Source of the DNA: Denitromonas iodatirespirans
GTDB taxonomy: Bacteria > Pseudomonadota > Gammaproteobacteria > Burkholderiales > Rhodocyclaceae
Direction of reading: 5' to 3'
Assembly: GCF_018524365.1 (NCBI RefSeq)
Contig: NZ_JAEKFT010000005.1
Coordinates: forward strand, 124,001 to 188,000
Length of the DNA: 64,000 nucleotides
The notes below the pieces were generated by a model. That model was not told the DNA's origin. It did no database searches and worked only from the letters and a program-made list of their open reading frames with translations. Below, in pieces: positions 27,901 to 38,631 of the stretch (position 1 is its first letter; each line of letters begins with the position of its first letter). A program made the position numbers and the translations under genes.

Positions 27901-28800
27901 CTGGCTGAGCCAGTGCAGCGCGCGGCCGCGATAGTGGGCGCCGAAGCTGGACTCCTGAGAGCCACCCCACGGATCGGTGGCACACACCCACCACTGGTTG
28001 AGCAAGGTGCCCGGATAGTTGGTGTAGACCGGGCCGTAGCCGATGTAGGGCAGATCGTGTCCCCACTGCGCACAAGAGGCGATCAGCCGGCCGTCGCGGA
28101 TCTGCGTGCCGCCGTAGAAACTGGCCATGTCGTGATAGCCGGTCTTGACCACGTTCTTGCCGTCGACATCGGCAAAGAAAGTCTGCAGATTGGCATAGCC
28201 CTGCACCGAGGAGCGCGGCAGCAGCGGCTCGTACTCGCGGTCGCGATCCGACGAGAACATCACCCGCAGGTGGCCGTTCTGGTTCACGAACACCGGGGTC
28301 ACATCATGCCGGCCCGGGACGTACGGCCACTCTGTCGTCTTGCCGGTGCGCAGGTCATGAATGGCCACGTTCGCGCCGGCGGCGCCCGCCAGCGTCCGGT
28401 TGCCCGACCCGCAGGCGGCCTCCCACTGACTGCCGCGATACACGGTGAAGGCAACCAGCGTGCCATCGAAGGACAGGCGCGGATCGGTCGGCATGCAGAT
28501 TTGCCCCGTGGCCGCGCAATCGTAGAGGACCGAGACCTGACCGGCGGCGTCCCGACGCATGAGGCGGCCAGGGCCGCTGATGCCATTGGGTCCGCGGCCT
28601 GCGGGCATCTGGTTGTGAAGCCGGTTATTGACCTCGGGCAGCGAGATGCACACGTCCGGATGGTCGAACACCTCGCCGAGAAAGCGCGCGGGCGTGCGGT
28701 CGATATCGAACTCGACCCAGATCAACGGGGTGGTGGTGTCCTCGGCCGGCAGCGCCTCGCCTGCCAGCATGGCGGCCAAACCCAGCAGCGGCCAACGCAT
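24967..28800 (-). CDS. Secreted di-heme cytochrome, HzsA-like, fused to an alpha/beta-hydrolase-like esterase domain
   Basis: A 1277-aa exported protein. The signal peptide is MRWPLLGLAAMLAGEALPA. Residues about 25-560 look like a TolB/propeller-type repeat region (RLSFDGTLVAFTVYRG, VMFSSDRDREYE). The following segment, with VMADGSAKIQVPCDVPW, resembles the middle domain of the hydrazine synthase alpha subunit. It carries two c-type heme sites, CGGCH at 626-630 and CAACH at 675-679. A poly-glycine linker (about 820-832) leads to a second module with HLHGSSAG (902-908) and a nucleophile elbow GGSMGGG (984-990, Ser986), typical of serine esterases. GGAGGA sits 7 nt before the ATG. The last residues (ETPGRPKFP) come from the 81-bp repeat. 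Substrates are unknown, and hydrazine synthesis is not implied. Confidence 0.75.
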   Translation of the reverse strand: MRWPLLGLAAMLAGEALPAEDTTTPLIWVEFDIDRTPARFLGEVFDHPDVCISLPEVNNRLHNQMPAGRGPNGISGPGRLMRRDAAGQVSVLYDCAATGQICMPTDPRLSFDGTLVAFTVYRGSQWEAACGSGNRTLAGAAGANVAIHDLRTGKTTEWPYVPGRHDVTPVFVNQNGHLRVMFSSDRDREYEPLLPRSSVQGYANLQTFFADVDGKNVVKTGYHDMASFYGGTQIRDGRLIASCAQWGHDLPYIGYGPVYTNYPGTLLNQWWVCATDPWGGSQESSFGAHYRGRALHWLSQLQDGRLAVGEYYRGNNNQGAGKIFLWSPKPFTVEGIPVREAKGRFAGLNPRDLTDAITWANANDEKSHFDFANARYKGKVRDPFGLPGNALGFVWCQGMCSRQFGLKPDGLDRFVEEGPDPRRPVSIADAVGVEIGIYKLPADKIPSDDYRRDPIKLVDRPGVAEFGAIYGGPYVDVHGQARPDDVAQPRSADGNCYLHIASQRSDTMAYPVLHGNYRWGHQELSPLLGKELVGVRDEDVKYIRLTRVLPNTHRARNFAGAGREPWTVWGYRGEILGDAPVMADGSAKIQVPCDVPWVLAGLNADHEVIRRDMMPQSLRPGTVLTCGGCHNHNDVDAAPDFAASQAAASAPVRLGQPRPQPEFNADIVPILNRRCAACHSGAQPAGGIDFNDHDASDGMSTAKMLVEDYPQTTNPRPVAVHQRSEGYSPKAVFMLDRPHISWLINGNYAAGSAFYWYFKGRRADYRSNASTEADMDYNASHPKLDVTAAELATVRDWIDTGALVDPLVRAVPSRGPSTGHGGGQGSGGGGGGADEARQPAGFLSAPLQPAKTGGGPAGRWAWFPGTWQIADEHYFDPHGIDFQWAYSRTDPVPARMRLFVHLHGSSAGTGAGMGHPFAPPLARVGQIEVRNQDAEAHEGAWRESWAYGEDGQPYPGRRLAGSIEYLVDRYPQIDTEGLGLVLKGGSMGGGGAVIQSMILPNPWRPRIAYVSGAVGLIMPRRIAQRNPGQYGRIPPDRGPSKALWDRMDFALQAATDPVVRGIHYRHAFSSNDGFSAGPDGNTQLEFVNLVEQHRIGGAFSWVHNGHSGGEPGVNLPWLSNFEHADQDVTLDRAHPAFTHSTGNYPQTAQERVDEARFPRGHYNLGLLWHHARIVDTPSEIALPIRYQRHTGIGGGIPDQPERITVSVTPRRPAHFKLVDGERIAWDWDKGALTGSAVVDGDTVTAEGIPLVSGAPYKVLRFFKPGAPKETPGRPKFP

Positions 28801-29054
28801 GCATCGATCCTCCGTGTAAGCGCGGATGCCCGGTCGGCGACAAGCACGAAGCGCTGCCCAAATGGCATGCGCCGTGCGTCGGACCGGACAGGGGAATCTT
28901 GCGCCATGCAGGTCGGCATGTGAACCGGCGGCCTGCGCCGACGGCACGGGCGCTGCGCGTCGCTGTCCGGCGCAACGCCCGGACAGGGCGGGGCATTGCG
29001 GGGCAAGGCGAATGCCCGCCCCGGCTACAGACTCTTACATTCTTGCGCGCCGGA

Positions 29055-30236
29055 TCAGCGCGTCACGCCCGCCAGGTCGGCCTGCAGGTCGGCCACCGAC
29101 TCCAGCCCCACGGCCAGGCGGATCAGGCCTTCGCCAATCCCGCTGGCCGCGCGCGCCTCGGCCGAGATCCGGCCATGCGTGGTCGAGGCCGGATGGGTGA
29201 TGGTGCTCTTGGTGTCGCCCAGATTGGCAGTGATCGAGATCAGCCGGGTCGCATCGATCAGCCGCCAGGCCGCTTCGCGCCCGCCGATCACATCGAAACT
29301 GACGATGGCCCCACCCGAGCCCTGCTGGCGCATGGCCAGCGCGTGCTGCGGGTGTGACGGCAGGCCCGGGTAATACACCCGCGCGACCTGCGGCTGGGCT
29401 TCGAGCCATTGCGCCAGCGCCAGTGCATTGGCGCTTTGCGCATCCATGCGCAAACGCAGGGTTTCCAGCCCCTTGAGGATCACCCAGGCATTGAACGGCG
29501 ACAGGCAGGGGCCGGCGGTGCGCAGGAAGCGGAACACCTCTTCGACCAGTGCCGCCCCGCCGACCACCGCACCGCCCAGCACCCGGCCCTGGCCGTCGAG
29601 ATACTTGGTGGCCGAATGGATCACCAGATCCGCGCCGAGCGCCAGCGGCTTTTGCAGCGCCGGCGTGCAGAAGCAGTTGTCCACGGTCAGTAAGGCGCCA
29701 TGGCGATGCGCCACCTCGGCCACGGCCGCGATATCGACCAGCTCGGTGAGCGGATTGGACGGCGTCTCGACGAAGAACAAGCGCGTGTTGGCCTTTGCCG
29801 CAGCATCGTAGGCGGCGATGTCGCTGGCCGGCACGAAGGTGGTCTCGATGCCGAAGCGCGAGAACACGTTGCCGAACAACTGCTGGGTCGAGCCGAACAA
29901 GCCCTGCGAGGCCACCACATGGTCGCCCGACTTGAGCAGCGCCATCACGGTGGACAGGACCGCCGCCATGCCGGAGGCCGTCGCCACGCAGGCCTCGCCC
30001 CCTTCGAGCGCGGCCAGACGCTGCTGCAGCATGGTCACGGTGGGGTTGGTGAAGCGGGCATAGACATTGCCCGCCTCTTCTCCGGAAAAGCGCGCGGCGG
30101 CCTGTGCCGCATTCTCGAACACGAAGCTCGAGGTGAGGTACATCGCTTCGCTGTGCTCGTTGAACTGGCTGCGTTCAATCCCGGCGCGTACCGCCAGGGT
30201 GTCGAAGTCGAATACGCGTTCGGCGGAATCTGTCAC
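29055..30236 (-). CDS. metZ: O-succinylhomoserine sulfhydrylase
   Basis: A 393-aa PLP enzyme of the Cys/Met metabolism family that makes homocysteine from O-succinylhomoserine and sulfide. Visible motifs are YARFTNPTVTMLQQRLAALEG, the SGMAA loop, ETPSNPLTELVDI and the PLP lysine in HSATKYLDGQGRVLGG, with SPFNAWVILKGLETL after it. The GQG after the lysine favours MetZ over cystathionine lyases. It starts with GTG, 13 bp after purF, and is probably the last gene of the long transcript. The 254 bp between it and the di-heme gene hold only an imperfect GC hairpin near 28987-29022. Confidence 0.92.
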   Translation of the reverse strand: MTDSAERVFDFDTLAVRAGIERSQFNEHSEAMYLTSSFVFENAAQAAARFSGEEAGNVYARFTNPTVTMLQQRLAALEGGEACVATASGMAAVLSTVMALLKSGDHVVASQGLFGSTQQLFGNVFSRFGIETTFVPASDIAAYDAAAKANTRLFFVETPSNPLTELVDIAAVAEVAHRHGALLTVDNCFCTPALQKPLALGADLVIHSATKYLDGQGRVLGGAVVGGAALVEEVFRFLRTAGPCLSPFNAWVILKGLETLRLRMDAQSANALALAQWLEAQPQVARVYYPGLPSHPQHALAMRQQGSGGAIVSFDVIGGREAAWRLIDATRLISITANLGDTKSTITHPASTTHGRISAEARAASGIGEGLIRLAVGLESVADLQADLAGVTR

Positions 30237-30249
30237 GCGAGTGTCCTTG

Positions 30250-31788
<1,539 letters not shown>

Positions 31789-31796
31789 GCCATCAC

Positions 31797-32288
31797 CTAT
31801 CGAAAACTCACCCGTTCGGCCACCACATCGGGCATCCAGGGTTTAGCCGCCACCACGGCTGTCTCAAGCAGCGGCGAAAACATCGCCGCCTCCCACCACG
31901 GAGCGCGCGACACACCGGCCGCGCCCCCCAAAGCCACCAGCAGGCACGCGATCGCCACGGCCTTGGCCGTGCCGAACAACGCACCGAATCCACGATCGAC
32001 AAACCCCAGCCCGACGGCATGGATGAGCGCACGCAGCGCGTAGCGCACGATTGCCACCAGCACCAGGATCGTCAGAAAGATCAGGGCGAAACCGGCCAGA
32101 TAGGCAAAGGCCGGTTCGCTGAGCCAGGCGGCAAACAGCACCGCCGCCTCGGCCGCGAACATCCGCGCGGCGATGAAGGCCAGCACCCAGCCGGCCAGCG
32201 CCAGCACTTCGCTGATCAAGCCGCGCCAGAAGCCGAGGATGGCCATCACGCACAGCAGGCCCAGAAACGTATAGTCGAAGACTGTCAT
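31797..32288 (-). CDS. cvpA: CvpA family membrane protein
   Basis: A 163-aa inner-membrane protein with four predicted helices (residues about 2-20, 25-45, 62-85 and 102-122). CvpA homologues are linked to colicin V export and envelope robustness, and usually precede purF as here. The motif GFWRGLISEVLALAGWVLAF is characteristic. It follows the SPOR protein by 18 bp. Confidence 0.9.
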   Translation of the reverse strand: MTVFDYTFLGLLCVMAILGFWRGLISEVLALAGWVLAFIAARMFAAEAAVLFAAWLSEPAFAYLAGFALIFLTILVLVAIVRYALRALIHAVGLGFVDRGFGALFGTAKAVAIACLLVALGGAAGVSRAPWWEAAMFSPLLETAVVAAKPWMPDVVAERVSFR

Positions 32289-32306
32289 TCCGCTGCCCGC
32301 AAGCCT

Positions 32307-33011
32307 TCAGCCACGGGCCATCACCACGCCTTTGAAGCCCGCTTTCTCGAGCTGGGCCGCAGCCTTTTCGGCCGCCTCGCGACTGCTGTAGGGGCCGACA
32401 CGGACACGGGTCGTCTTCCCGATCTTCTGGGTGAACACCTTGAAACCCTTGCTGCGCGCCTGCCCGGCCTGCGTCGCGGCACTGTCTTCGTTGCTGTAGG
32501 CCCCCAACTGGACGACGAACGCCTCGCCAGCGGCCGCGGACGACGCTGCCTCGGCACCGGGCTTGAGCAGCTTGCCGGCGAGAATGGCCTCGACACGGGC
32601 GCGTTCGCTGGCCGGCGCCGGCGCTGCGGCGGGCTTCTCAGCCACCGGCTCGGTGCGGGGTTCGGGTTTGGGTTCGGCCTTTGCCGGGGTGTCTGCGGCG
32701 GGCGCCTTGGCCGGCGGTGCGGGCGGCTCCACCGTGGCGGGCGGATCGGCGGTGGTCAGGGCCGCCTTGGCCGGCTCGGGCGTGACGGGTTCGGCTACCG
32801 GCGGTGGTGCCGTCGCTTCGATCCGGCGCTGGGCGAAATTCTCGCCCTCCTGGCTGGGGATGCGCACCTGGATGTCCTCGTCGGCCGTCTTGGGGGCCGG
32901 GTCCATCACCATCGGCAGCACAATGACGGCCAGCAGGGCCAGCGCGGCGGCGCCCACCAGGCGGCGGCGTGCGCGCTTTTTCAGATCGGTCTGGGCGTCG
33001 TCGGTCGCCAT
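32307..33011 (-). CDS. SPOR-domain membrane protein (DedD-like)
   Basis: A 234-aa single-pass protein: short basic cytoplasmic start (TDLKKRARRRLVG), one membrane helix (AAALALLAVIVLPMVM), a Pro/Ala/Lys-rich periplasmic stretch and a C-terminal SPOR domain (FVVQLGAYSNEDSAATQAGQ ... VRVGPYSSREAAEKAAAQLE) that binds denuded septal peptidoglycan. Order folC-dedD-cvpA-purF matches E. coli, supporting DedD. The start MATDDAQ was preferred over an upstream ATG that overlaps folC. Confidence 0.88.
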   Translation of the reverse strand: MATDDAQTDLKKRARRRLVGAAALALLAVIVLPMVMDPAPKTADEDIQVRIPSQEGENFAQRRIEATAPPPVAEPVTPEPAKAALTTADPPATVEPPAPPAKAPAADTPAKAEPKPEPRTEPVAEKPAAAPAPASERARVEAILAGKLLKPGAEAASSAAAGEAFVVQLGAYSNEDSAATQAGQARSKGFKVFTQKIGKTTRVRVGPYSSREAAEKAAAQLEKAGFKGVVMARG

Positions 33012-33018
33012 GTCATGC

Positions 33019-34299
33019 TCAGCGTTCTGCACGGATGGCGGCCAGGGCATCGGCCACCGTCAGGAAGGAACCAAAAACCAGAATTCTATCACCGTCCTGG
33101 GCTGCAGCCCGGGCGGCCCGATAGGCGTCGGCAGGCGATGCGTAGCGCGGCTCGCCCACCGCGATGCCGGCGGCGGACATGCGCGCGGCCAGCGCATCGG
33201 CCGACAGCCCCCGCGGCCCGGGCAGGCTGGCGGGCAGCCAGTGATCGACACGGTCCTGAATGCGCGCCAGCGACGCTTCGATGGCCTTGTCACCCATCAT
33301 GCCGACCACCGCCCAGGTTTCCGGGTAATAGCCCATGTTGGCGAGGTTCTCGGCCAGCACGCCGACCGCTTGCTCGTTGTGGGCCACATCCAGCACGACC
33401 GCTGGCTGCCCCGGCAGCGTCTGGAAGCGGCCGGGCAGCTCGACCAGCATCATGCCTTCGCGCACGGCCTGCATCGGTACCGGCAGGCGGTCGCGGACCG
33501 CTTCGAGGGCGGCCATCGCGGCGCTGGCGTTGAGCAGCTGGTTGGCGCCGCGCAGCGCCGGGTAGGCCAGTCCGCCGCGGCGCACGCCCGGCCCCCAGAA
33601 GGTCCACTGGGTGCGATCACCCGAAAAGCCGAAATCGCGGCCGCTGATCTGCAGGACGGCGCCAACTTCCTTGGCCACCGCTTCGATGCTGGCCGGCGGC
33701 AGCGGATCGGCACAGATGGCCGGGCGACCGCCACGGAAGATACCGGCCTTTTCGCGACCGATCGCTTCACGGGTATCACCGAGGTAGTCCATGTGATCCA
33801 TGGCGATGCTGGTGACGATGGCGCAATCGGCATCGAAGACATTGGTCGCGTCGAGCCGGCCACCGAGGCCGACCTCGAGGATGATCACGTCCAGCGCGGC
33901 CTCGGCAAAACAGGCCCAGGCGGCCAGCGTGCCGTGCTCGAAGTAGGTCAGGTAGGTGTCACCCCGCGCCCGCTCGACCTGCGCGAAGGCAGCGGCGAGC
34001 GTGGCATCGTCTGCCTCCTGGCCGTTGATGCGCACCCGTTCGTTGTAGCGCACCAGGTGCGGTGAGGTGTACAGGCCGACACGGTAGCCAGCGGCCAGGC
34101 AGATCGCTTCGAGAAACGCGCAGGTCGAGCCCTTGCCGTTGGTCCCGGCCACGGTGATGACGAGCGCGCCCGACGACAGCCCCATGGCGTCGCGCACCAA
34201 TGCCACACGCGCCAGGCCGAGTTCGATGCGCTGCCCGTGCCGGGCCTCGATCAGGGCCAGCCATCCGGCGAGATCGCCGGGCAAATCGGAATCAGGCAT
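33019..34299 (-). CDS. folC: Bifunctional folylpolyglutamate / dihydrofolate synthase
   Basis: A 426-aa Mur-ligase-type enzyme adding glutamate to dihydropteroate and folates. The ATP loop [46 protein letters not shown] and the C-terminal [11 protein letters not shown] and [11 protein letters not shown] motifs are present. It overlaps the end of accD by 8 bp, so translation is probably coupled. Confidence 0.96.
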   Translation of the reverse strand: MPDSDLPGDLAGWLALIEARHGQRIELGLARVALVRDAMGLSSGALVITVAGTNGKGSTCAFLEAICLAAGYRVGLYTSPHLVRYNERVRINGQEADDATLAAAFAQVERARGDTYLTYFEHGTLAAWACFAEAALDVIILEVGLGGRLDATNVFDADCAIVTSIAMDHMDYLGDTREAIGREKAGIFRGGRPAICADPLPPASIEAVAKEVGAVLQISGRDFGFSGDRTQWTFWGPGVRRGGLAYPALRGANQLLNASAAMAALEAVRDRLPVPMQAVREGMMLVELPGRFQTLPGQPAVVLDVAHNEQAVGVLAENLANMGYYPETWAVVGMMGDKAIEASLARIQDRVDHWLPASLPGPRGLSADALAARMSAAGIAVGEPRYASPADAYRAARAAAQDGDRILVFGSFLTVADALAAIRAER

Positions 34300-35161
34300 G
34301 TGCGGCTGGCTGGCGGGAAAGGAGTGTGAGCAGATCGGCCAGACGCTGACGCATCTGGCGACGATCGACGATCATGTCGATGGCGCCCTTCTCGAGCAGG
34401 AACTCGGCGCGCTGGAAGCCTTCGGGCAGCTTTTCGCGCACGGTCTGCTCGATGACACGCGGGCCGGCGAAGCCGATCAGCGCATTGGGTTCGGCCATCA
34501 CCACATCGCCCATGAAGGCGAAGCTGGCCGATACGCCCCCCATGGTGGGATCGGTCAGGATGGAGATGAAGGGCAGCTTGCGCGCCGCCAGCTGGTTGAT
34601 GGCAGCCGTGGTCTTGGCCATCTGCATCAGCGAGAACAGGCCTTCCTGCATGCGTGCGCCGCCAGTGGCGGTGATGCAGATGAAGGGCACGCGCTGCTCG
34701 ATGGCGGCCTGGACGCCGCGCACGAAACGTTCGCCGACCACCGAGCCCATCGAACCGCCGAGAAAATCGAACTCGAAGCAGGCGACCACCACCGGCACGC
34801 TCAGAATCGCACCCTGCATGACGACCATGGCGTCCTGCTCGCCGGTATCCCGGCTGGCCGCCTTGAGGCGGTCGGGGTAGCGCTTGGAATCCTTGAATTT
34901 GAGCGGGTCGAGCGGCGTGACTTCCACCCCGATCTCGAAGCGGCCTTCGGCATCGAGCAGCAGGTTCAGGCGCTCGCGTGCACGAATGCGCTGATGGTGT
35001 GCGCACTTGGGGCAGACGCTGTGGTTGCTCTCGAGGTCGGAGCGATACAGCACCGCCTCGCAGGCCGGGCACTTGCTCCACAGCCCTTCCGGAATCGATT
35101 TGCGCGCCGCACTGTCGTCACGCTTGATTTTCGGGGGCAGCAGTTTCTGAAGCCAACTCAT
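34292..35161 (-). CDS. accD: Acetyl-CoA carboxylase carboxyltransferase subunit beta
   Basis: The 289-aa zinc-containing beta subunit transfers carboxyl from biotin carrier protein to acetyl-CoA, with AccA. The four-Cys zinc ribbon [20 protein letters not shown]...CPKC lies near residues 34-56, followed by the crotonase-like fold with [12 protein letters not shown] and [16 protein letters not shown]. It overlaps trpA by 4 bp (ATGA), as in many proteobacteria. Confidence 0.98.
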   Translation of the reverse strand: MSWLQKLLPPKIKRDDSAARKSIPEGLWSKCPACEAVLYRSDLESNHSVCPKCAHHQRIRARERLNLLLDAEGRFEIGVEVTPLDPLKFKDSKRYPDRLKAASRDTGEQDAMVVMQGAILSVPVVVACFEFDFLGGSMGSVVGERFVRGVQAAIEQRVPFICITATGGARMQEGLFSLMQMAKTTAAINQLAARKLPFISILTDPTMGGVSASFAFMGDVVMAEPNALIGFAGPRVIEQTVREKLPEGFQRAEFLLEKGAIDMIVDRRQMRQRLADLLTLLSRQPAAHA

Positions 35162-35973
35162 GAGCGGGATTCTCCAAGACTGTCGAGCGCCTCGCGGATC
35201 GAGCGCATGAAGGTCGTGACACGCGCTACCGCGGCATCCGGGCCGGCGTTTTCAATTTCTTCGATGATGCGGCTGCCGATCACCACGGCGTCGGCCACGG
35301 CACCGACGGATTTGGCCGTCTGCGCATCGCGGATGCCGAAGCCCACACCCACTGGCATGCCGACCCGCTCGCGGATCATCGGGATGCGGCGGGCCACCTC
35401 GTCGAGATCCAGCTTGGCCGAACCGGTCACCCCTTTCAGGGAGACGTAGTAGATATAACCGCTGCCGGCCTTGGCGACATCGTCGATGCGCGCTTCGATC
35501 GAGGTCGGCGCGAGCAGAAAGATCGGATCGATCCCGGCACGCTTGGCCAACTCGGCGAAGGCCACGCACTCCTGCGGCGGATAGTCCACCACCAGCACAC
35601 CATCGACGCCCGCCTCGGAGGCGGCGGTCACGAAGACCTCGACCCCCATGGCTTCGATCGGGTTGGCATAGCCCATCAGCACCACCGGGGTGGCGGTGTC
35701 GGTCTGACGGAAGGCCGCGACCGTGGCCAGCACCTTGCGCAGCGACATGCCGGCCGCCAGGGCACGCTCGGAGGCACGCTGGATGGTCGGGCCGTCGGCC
35801 ATGGGGTCGGAGAACGGCACCCCCAGCTCGATGATGTCGGCACCGCCGCCGACCAGCGCATGCATCAGCGGCAGCGTCAGTTCGGGCGACGGATCGCCTG
35901 CGGTGATGAAGGGAATCAGCCCGCGCCGGCCGGCAGCGCGCAACTGGTCAAAGCAGGATTGAATTCGTGACAT
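35158..35973 (-). CDS. trpA: Tryptophan synthase alpha chain
   Basis: The 271-aa TIM-barrel subunit cleaves indole-3-glycerol phosphate. The catalytic Glu lies in [14 protein letters not shown] and the Asp in [24 protein letters not shown] and [10 protein letters not shown] are also typical. ATG 35973 follows AGGTG and was chosen over an in-frame GTG two codons upstream. It is coupled to accD by overlap and separated from trpB by a 39-bp gap with a hairpin. Confidence 0.97.
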   Translation of the reverse strand: MSRIQSCFDQLRAAGRRGLIPFITAGDPSPELTLPLMHALVGGGADIIELGVPFSDPMADGPTIQRASERALAAGMSLRKVLATVAAFRQTDTATPVVLMGYANPIEAMGVEVFVTAASEAGVDGVLVVDYPPQECVAFAELAKRAGIDPIFLLAPTSIEARIDDVAKAGSGYIYYVSLKGVTGSAKLDLDEVARRIPMIRERVGMPVGVGFGIRDAQTAKSVGAVADAVVIGSRIIEEIENAGPDAAVARVTTFMRSIREALDSLGESRS

Positions 35974-35986
35974 AAGCACCTACATG

Positions 35987-36005
35987 CCGGGCACCGGGTG
36001 CCCGG
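35987..36005 (-). other. Stem-loop in the trpB-trpA gap
   Basis: CCGGGCAC and GTGCCCGG form an 8-bp perfect stem with a 3-nt loop, just downstream of the trpB stop and before the trpA ribosome site. There is no U-run. It may protect the upstream mRNA or partly attenuate transcription of trpA-accD-folC. Confidence 0.45.
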
Positions 36006-36012
36006 CCGGAAA

Positions 36013-37224
36013 TCAGAACTGGATGCCGGATTTTTCCGCCACCGTATGCATGTCCTTGTCGCCACGACCGGACAGATTCACCAGCAGAATCTTGTCCTTG
36101 CCCAGCGTCGGGGCCAGTTTGGCGGCATAGGCCAGGGCGTGCGAAGACTCGAGGGCCGGGATGATACCTTCGAAGCGGCACAGATCGTGAAATGCCTGCA
36201 AAGCCTCGCCATCCGCGATGCCCACATACTCGGCCCGCCCGCAGTCCTTGAGCCAGGCATGCTCGGGGCCGACGCCCGGGTAGTCCAGGCCGGCCGAGAT
36301 CGAATGCGTCTCGATGATCTGGCCGTCTTCGTTCTGCAGCAGGTAGGTGCGGTTGCCATGCAGCACGCCGGGCCGGCCGGCCGTCAGCGAGGCGGCATGG
36401 TGCCCCGAATCGATGCCCTCGCCCGCCGCTTCGACCCCGATCAGGCGCACATCGCTGTGCGGGATGTAGGGATAGAAGATCCCCATGGCGTTCGAGCCGC
36501 CGCCCACGCAGGCGATCACGGCATCGGGCTGGCGCCCCACCATCTCGGGCATCTGGGTCAGGCACTCTTCACCGATCACCGCCTGGAAATCGCGCACCAT
36601 CTGCGGATAGGGGTGCGGTCCGGCCACGGTGCCGATGATGTAGAAGGTGTTGTGGATGTTGGTCACCCAGTCGCGCATGGCTTCGTTGAGCGCGTCTTTC
36701 AGGGTGCGAGAGCCGGACTCGACCGGCACCACCGTCGCGCCCAGCAGCTTCATGCGATAGACGTTGGCGGCCTGCCGGCGAATATCCTCGGAGCCCATGT
36801 ACACCACACATTCGAGCCCGTAGCGCGCGGCCACGGTGGCCGTGGCCACCCCGTGCTGCCCGGCGCCGGTTTCGGCGATCACGCGCGGCTTGCCCATATG
36901 GCGCGCCAGCAACGCCTGCCCGATGCAGTTGTTCACCTTGTGGGCACCGGTGTGGTTGAGGTCTTCACGCTTGAGGTAGATCTGTGCCCCGCCGAGCAGC
37001 TTCGACCAGCGCTGCGCATGATAGATCGGGCTCGGCCGGCCGACGAAATGCTTCAATTCGTAGTGATACTCGGCCAGAAAGGCGGGATCCTGCAGACAGG
37101 CGGCGTAGGCTTCACGCAGGCTGTCCAGCGCGGGGATCAGGGTTTCGGCCACGAAGACGCCGCCATAGGGGCCAAAATGCCCTTGCGCGTCCGGCATCTG
37201 ATACGGCGTGTCAGCCATCTGCAT
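36013..37224 (-). CDS. trpB: Tryptophan synthase beta chain
   Basis: The 403-aa PLP subunit joins indole and serine. The PLP lysine is in [14 protein letters not shown], and the phosphate loop is [24 protein letters not shown] is complete. ATG 37224 lies 7 nt after GGAG and overlaps the trpF stop by 14 bp; a second ATG two codons downstream is possible. Confidence 0.98.
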   Translation of the reverse strand: MQMADTPYQMPDAQGHFGPYGGVFVAETLIPALDSLREAYAACLQDPAFLAEYHYELKHFVGRPSPIYHAQRWSKLLGGAQIYLKREDLNHTGAHKVNNCIGQALLARHMGKPRVIAETGAGQHGVATATVAARYGLECVVYMGSEDIRRQAANVYRMKLLGATVVPVESGSRTLKDALNEAMRDWVTNIHNTFYIIGTVAGPHPYPQMVRDFQAVIGEECLTQMPEMVGRQPDAVIACVGGGSNAMGIFYPYIPHSDVRLIGVEAAGEGIDSGHHAASLTAGRPGVLHGNRTYLLQNEDGQIIETHSISAGLDYPGVGPEHAWLKDCGRAEYVGIADGEALQAFHDLCRFEGIIPALESSHALAYAAKLAPTLGKDKILLVNLSGRGDKDMHTVAEKSGIQF

Positions 37225-37834
37225 CTCTCACTCCGGAAATGAATTGGGCGATCGCCCCGGCATCCTTGATGCCCTTGGCCGCCTCGACGCCGCTGGACAC
37301 ATCCACCGCCCACGGGCGAACGCGCCGCACGGCGTCGACGACATTGTCGGCCGACAAGCCGCCCGACAGGATCAGCGGCCGATCGAAAGCCGGGGGAATC
37401 AAGGACCAATCAAACACTTTACCGCCGCCGCCATAGCCCTCGACGAAGGCGTCCAGCAACAGGCCGCGCGCCGACGGAAAACAAGCCGCGTATTCTACCA
37501 GATCGACCCCCGGTCGCATCCGTGCGGCGCGGATGTAAGGGCGGCCGTACTGCAGGCAGTCCGCTTCGGTCTCGTCGCCGTGAAACTGCAGTAGCTGGAT
37601 CGGCAGGCTGTCCAGCGCCTCGCGCACATAGGCTGGGTCGGCATTGACGAACAGGCCGACGATGGTGATGAAGGGCGGCACGCGCGCCATCAGCGCCGCC
37701 GCCTGGGCGATCGACACATAGCGCGGGCTGGCCGGATAGAACACGAAGCCGAGCGCGTCGGCGCCCGCCGCGACGGCGGCGTCGACATCCTGGGCGCGGG
37801 TCAGTCCGCAGATCTTGACTCGGGTTCGGGGCAC
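37211..37834 (-). CDS. trpF: Phosphoribosylanthranilate isomerase
   Basis: A 207-aa TIM-barrel enzyme performing the Amadori rearrangement in tryptophan synthesis. [12 protein letters not shown] holds the catalytic Cys, [12 protein letters not shown] and LLQFHGDE follow, and the catalytic Asp is in [12 protein letters not shown]. No ATG gives a normal N-terminus. GTG 37834 gives [11 protein letters not shown] and the usual family length, so it was chosen, although no clear ribosome site is visible. It overlaps truA by 34 bp and trpB by 14 bp. Confidence 0.93.
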   Translation of the reverse strand: MPRTRVKICGLTRAQDVDAAVAAGADALGFVFYPASPRYVSIAQAAALMARVPPFITIVGLFVNADPAYVREALDSLPIQLLQFHGDETEADCLQYGRPYIRAARMRPGVDLVEYAACFPSARGLLLDAFVEGYGGGGKVFDWSLIPPAFDRPLILSGGLSADNVVDAVRRVRPWAVDVSSGVEAAKGIKDAGAIAQFISGVRDADG

Positions 37835-38631
37835 GAAACGGGCAGTGCGAGTTGAGGAGTGCAAATGATACGCCCCTGCCCCGGCAAGGACCATTGGTCC
37901 GGGTACTCCACGCCGCACAGGTAGAGCCCGGCCGCGGAGAAGGTCGGCGCGGCGCGTGTGCGGTCGCGTCCGGCCAGCAATTCGGCCATCCACGACACCG
38001 GCTGCGCGCCTTTGCCGATATACACCAGCGCGCCGACCAGATTGCGGATCATGTGGTGCAGGAAGGCGTCGGCACAGAAATCGAACACCACGAAGTCGCC
38101 GCTGCGCGCCACCCGTGCATGACGCATGCGCCGCACCGGCGAATGGGCCTGGCAGCCCGCGGCGCGAAAGGCGCTGAAGTCGTGCTCACCCAGGATGGCG
38201 GTTGCCGCCTCGGCCATCCGTTGAGCGTCGAGCGGCCGATGAAACCAGCCGGCGCGCGCATGTAGCAAGGCGGGACGCACCGGGCCGTTGAACAGGATGT
38301 AGCGGTAGTGTCGCGCGGTGGCACTGAAGCGGGCATGAAAGTCGTCCGCCACCGGCTGCGCCCAGCGCACCGACACGGCTTCCGGCAGATGGCTATTGAC
38401 GCCGCGCACCCAGGCGCTGATCGGCCGCTCGACCGGCGCATCGAAATGAACGACTTGCGCGGTCGCGTGCACCCCGGTGTCGGTGCGCCCGGCACACACC
38501 GTCGGCACCGGCGTGTCGGCAATGCACCGCAGCGCGTTCTCCAGCGAGTCCTGGACGGTACGGCCATGGGGTTGGGTCTGCCAACCTTCGAAGGACTCGC
38601 CGGCGTATTCGACGTTCAACACGATCCGCAT
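37801..38631 (-). CDS. truA: tRNA pseudouridine synthase A
   Basis: A 276-aa enzyme making pseudouridine at tRNA positions 38-40. The catalytic Asp lies in CAGRTDTGVHATAQ. The start is ATG 38631 (MRIVLNVEYAGESFEGWQ), whose A overlaps the last base of the upstream stop (TGATG). Earlier in-frame GTG codons are less likely. It occupies the usual position between fimV and trpF. Confidence 0.96.
   Translation of the reverse strand: MRIVLNVEYAGESFEGWQTQPHGRTVQDSLENALRCIADTPVPTVCAGRTDTGVHATAQVVHFDAPVERPISAWVRGVNSHLPEAVSVRWAQPVADDFHARFSATARHYRYILFNGPVRPALLHARAGWFHRPLDAQRMAEAATAILGEHDFSAFRAAGCQAHSPVRRMRHARVARSGDFVVFDFCADAFLHHMIRNLVGALVYIGKGAQPVSWMAELLAGRDRTRAAPTFSAAGLYLCGVEYPDQWSLPGQGRIICTPQLALPVSCPEPESRSAD

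Noticed and set aside
24967-28800. Genuine hydrazine synthase (anammox)
   Set aside because: Only an alpha-like module is present, fused to a hydrolase, with no beta/gamma subunits or other anammox genes in the window.
26287-28923. Long plus-strand open frame opposite the di-heme/esterase gene
   Set aside because: The minus-strand frame has a signal peptide, two heme motifs and a good ribosome site; the plus frame has low-complexity Arg/Gly/Val sequence only.
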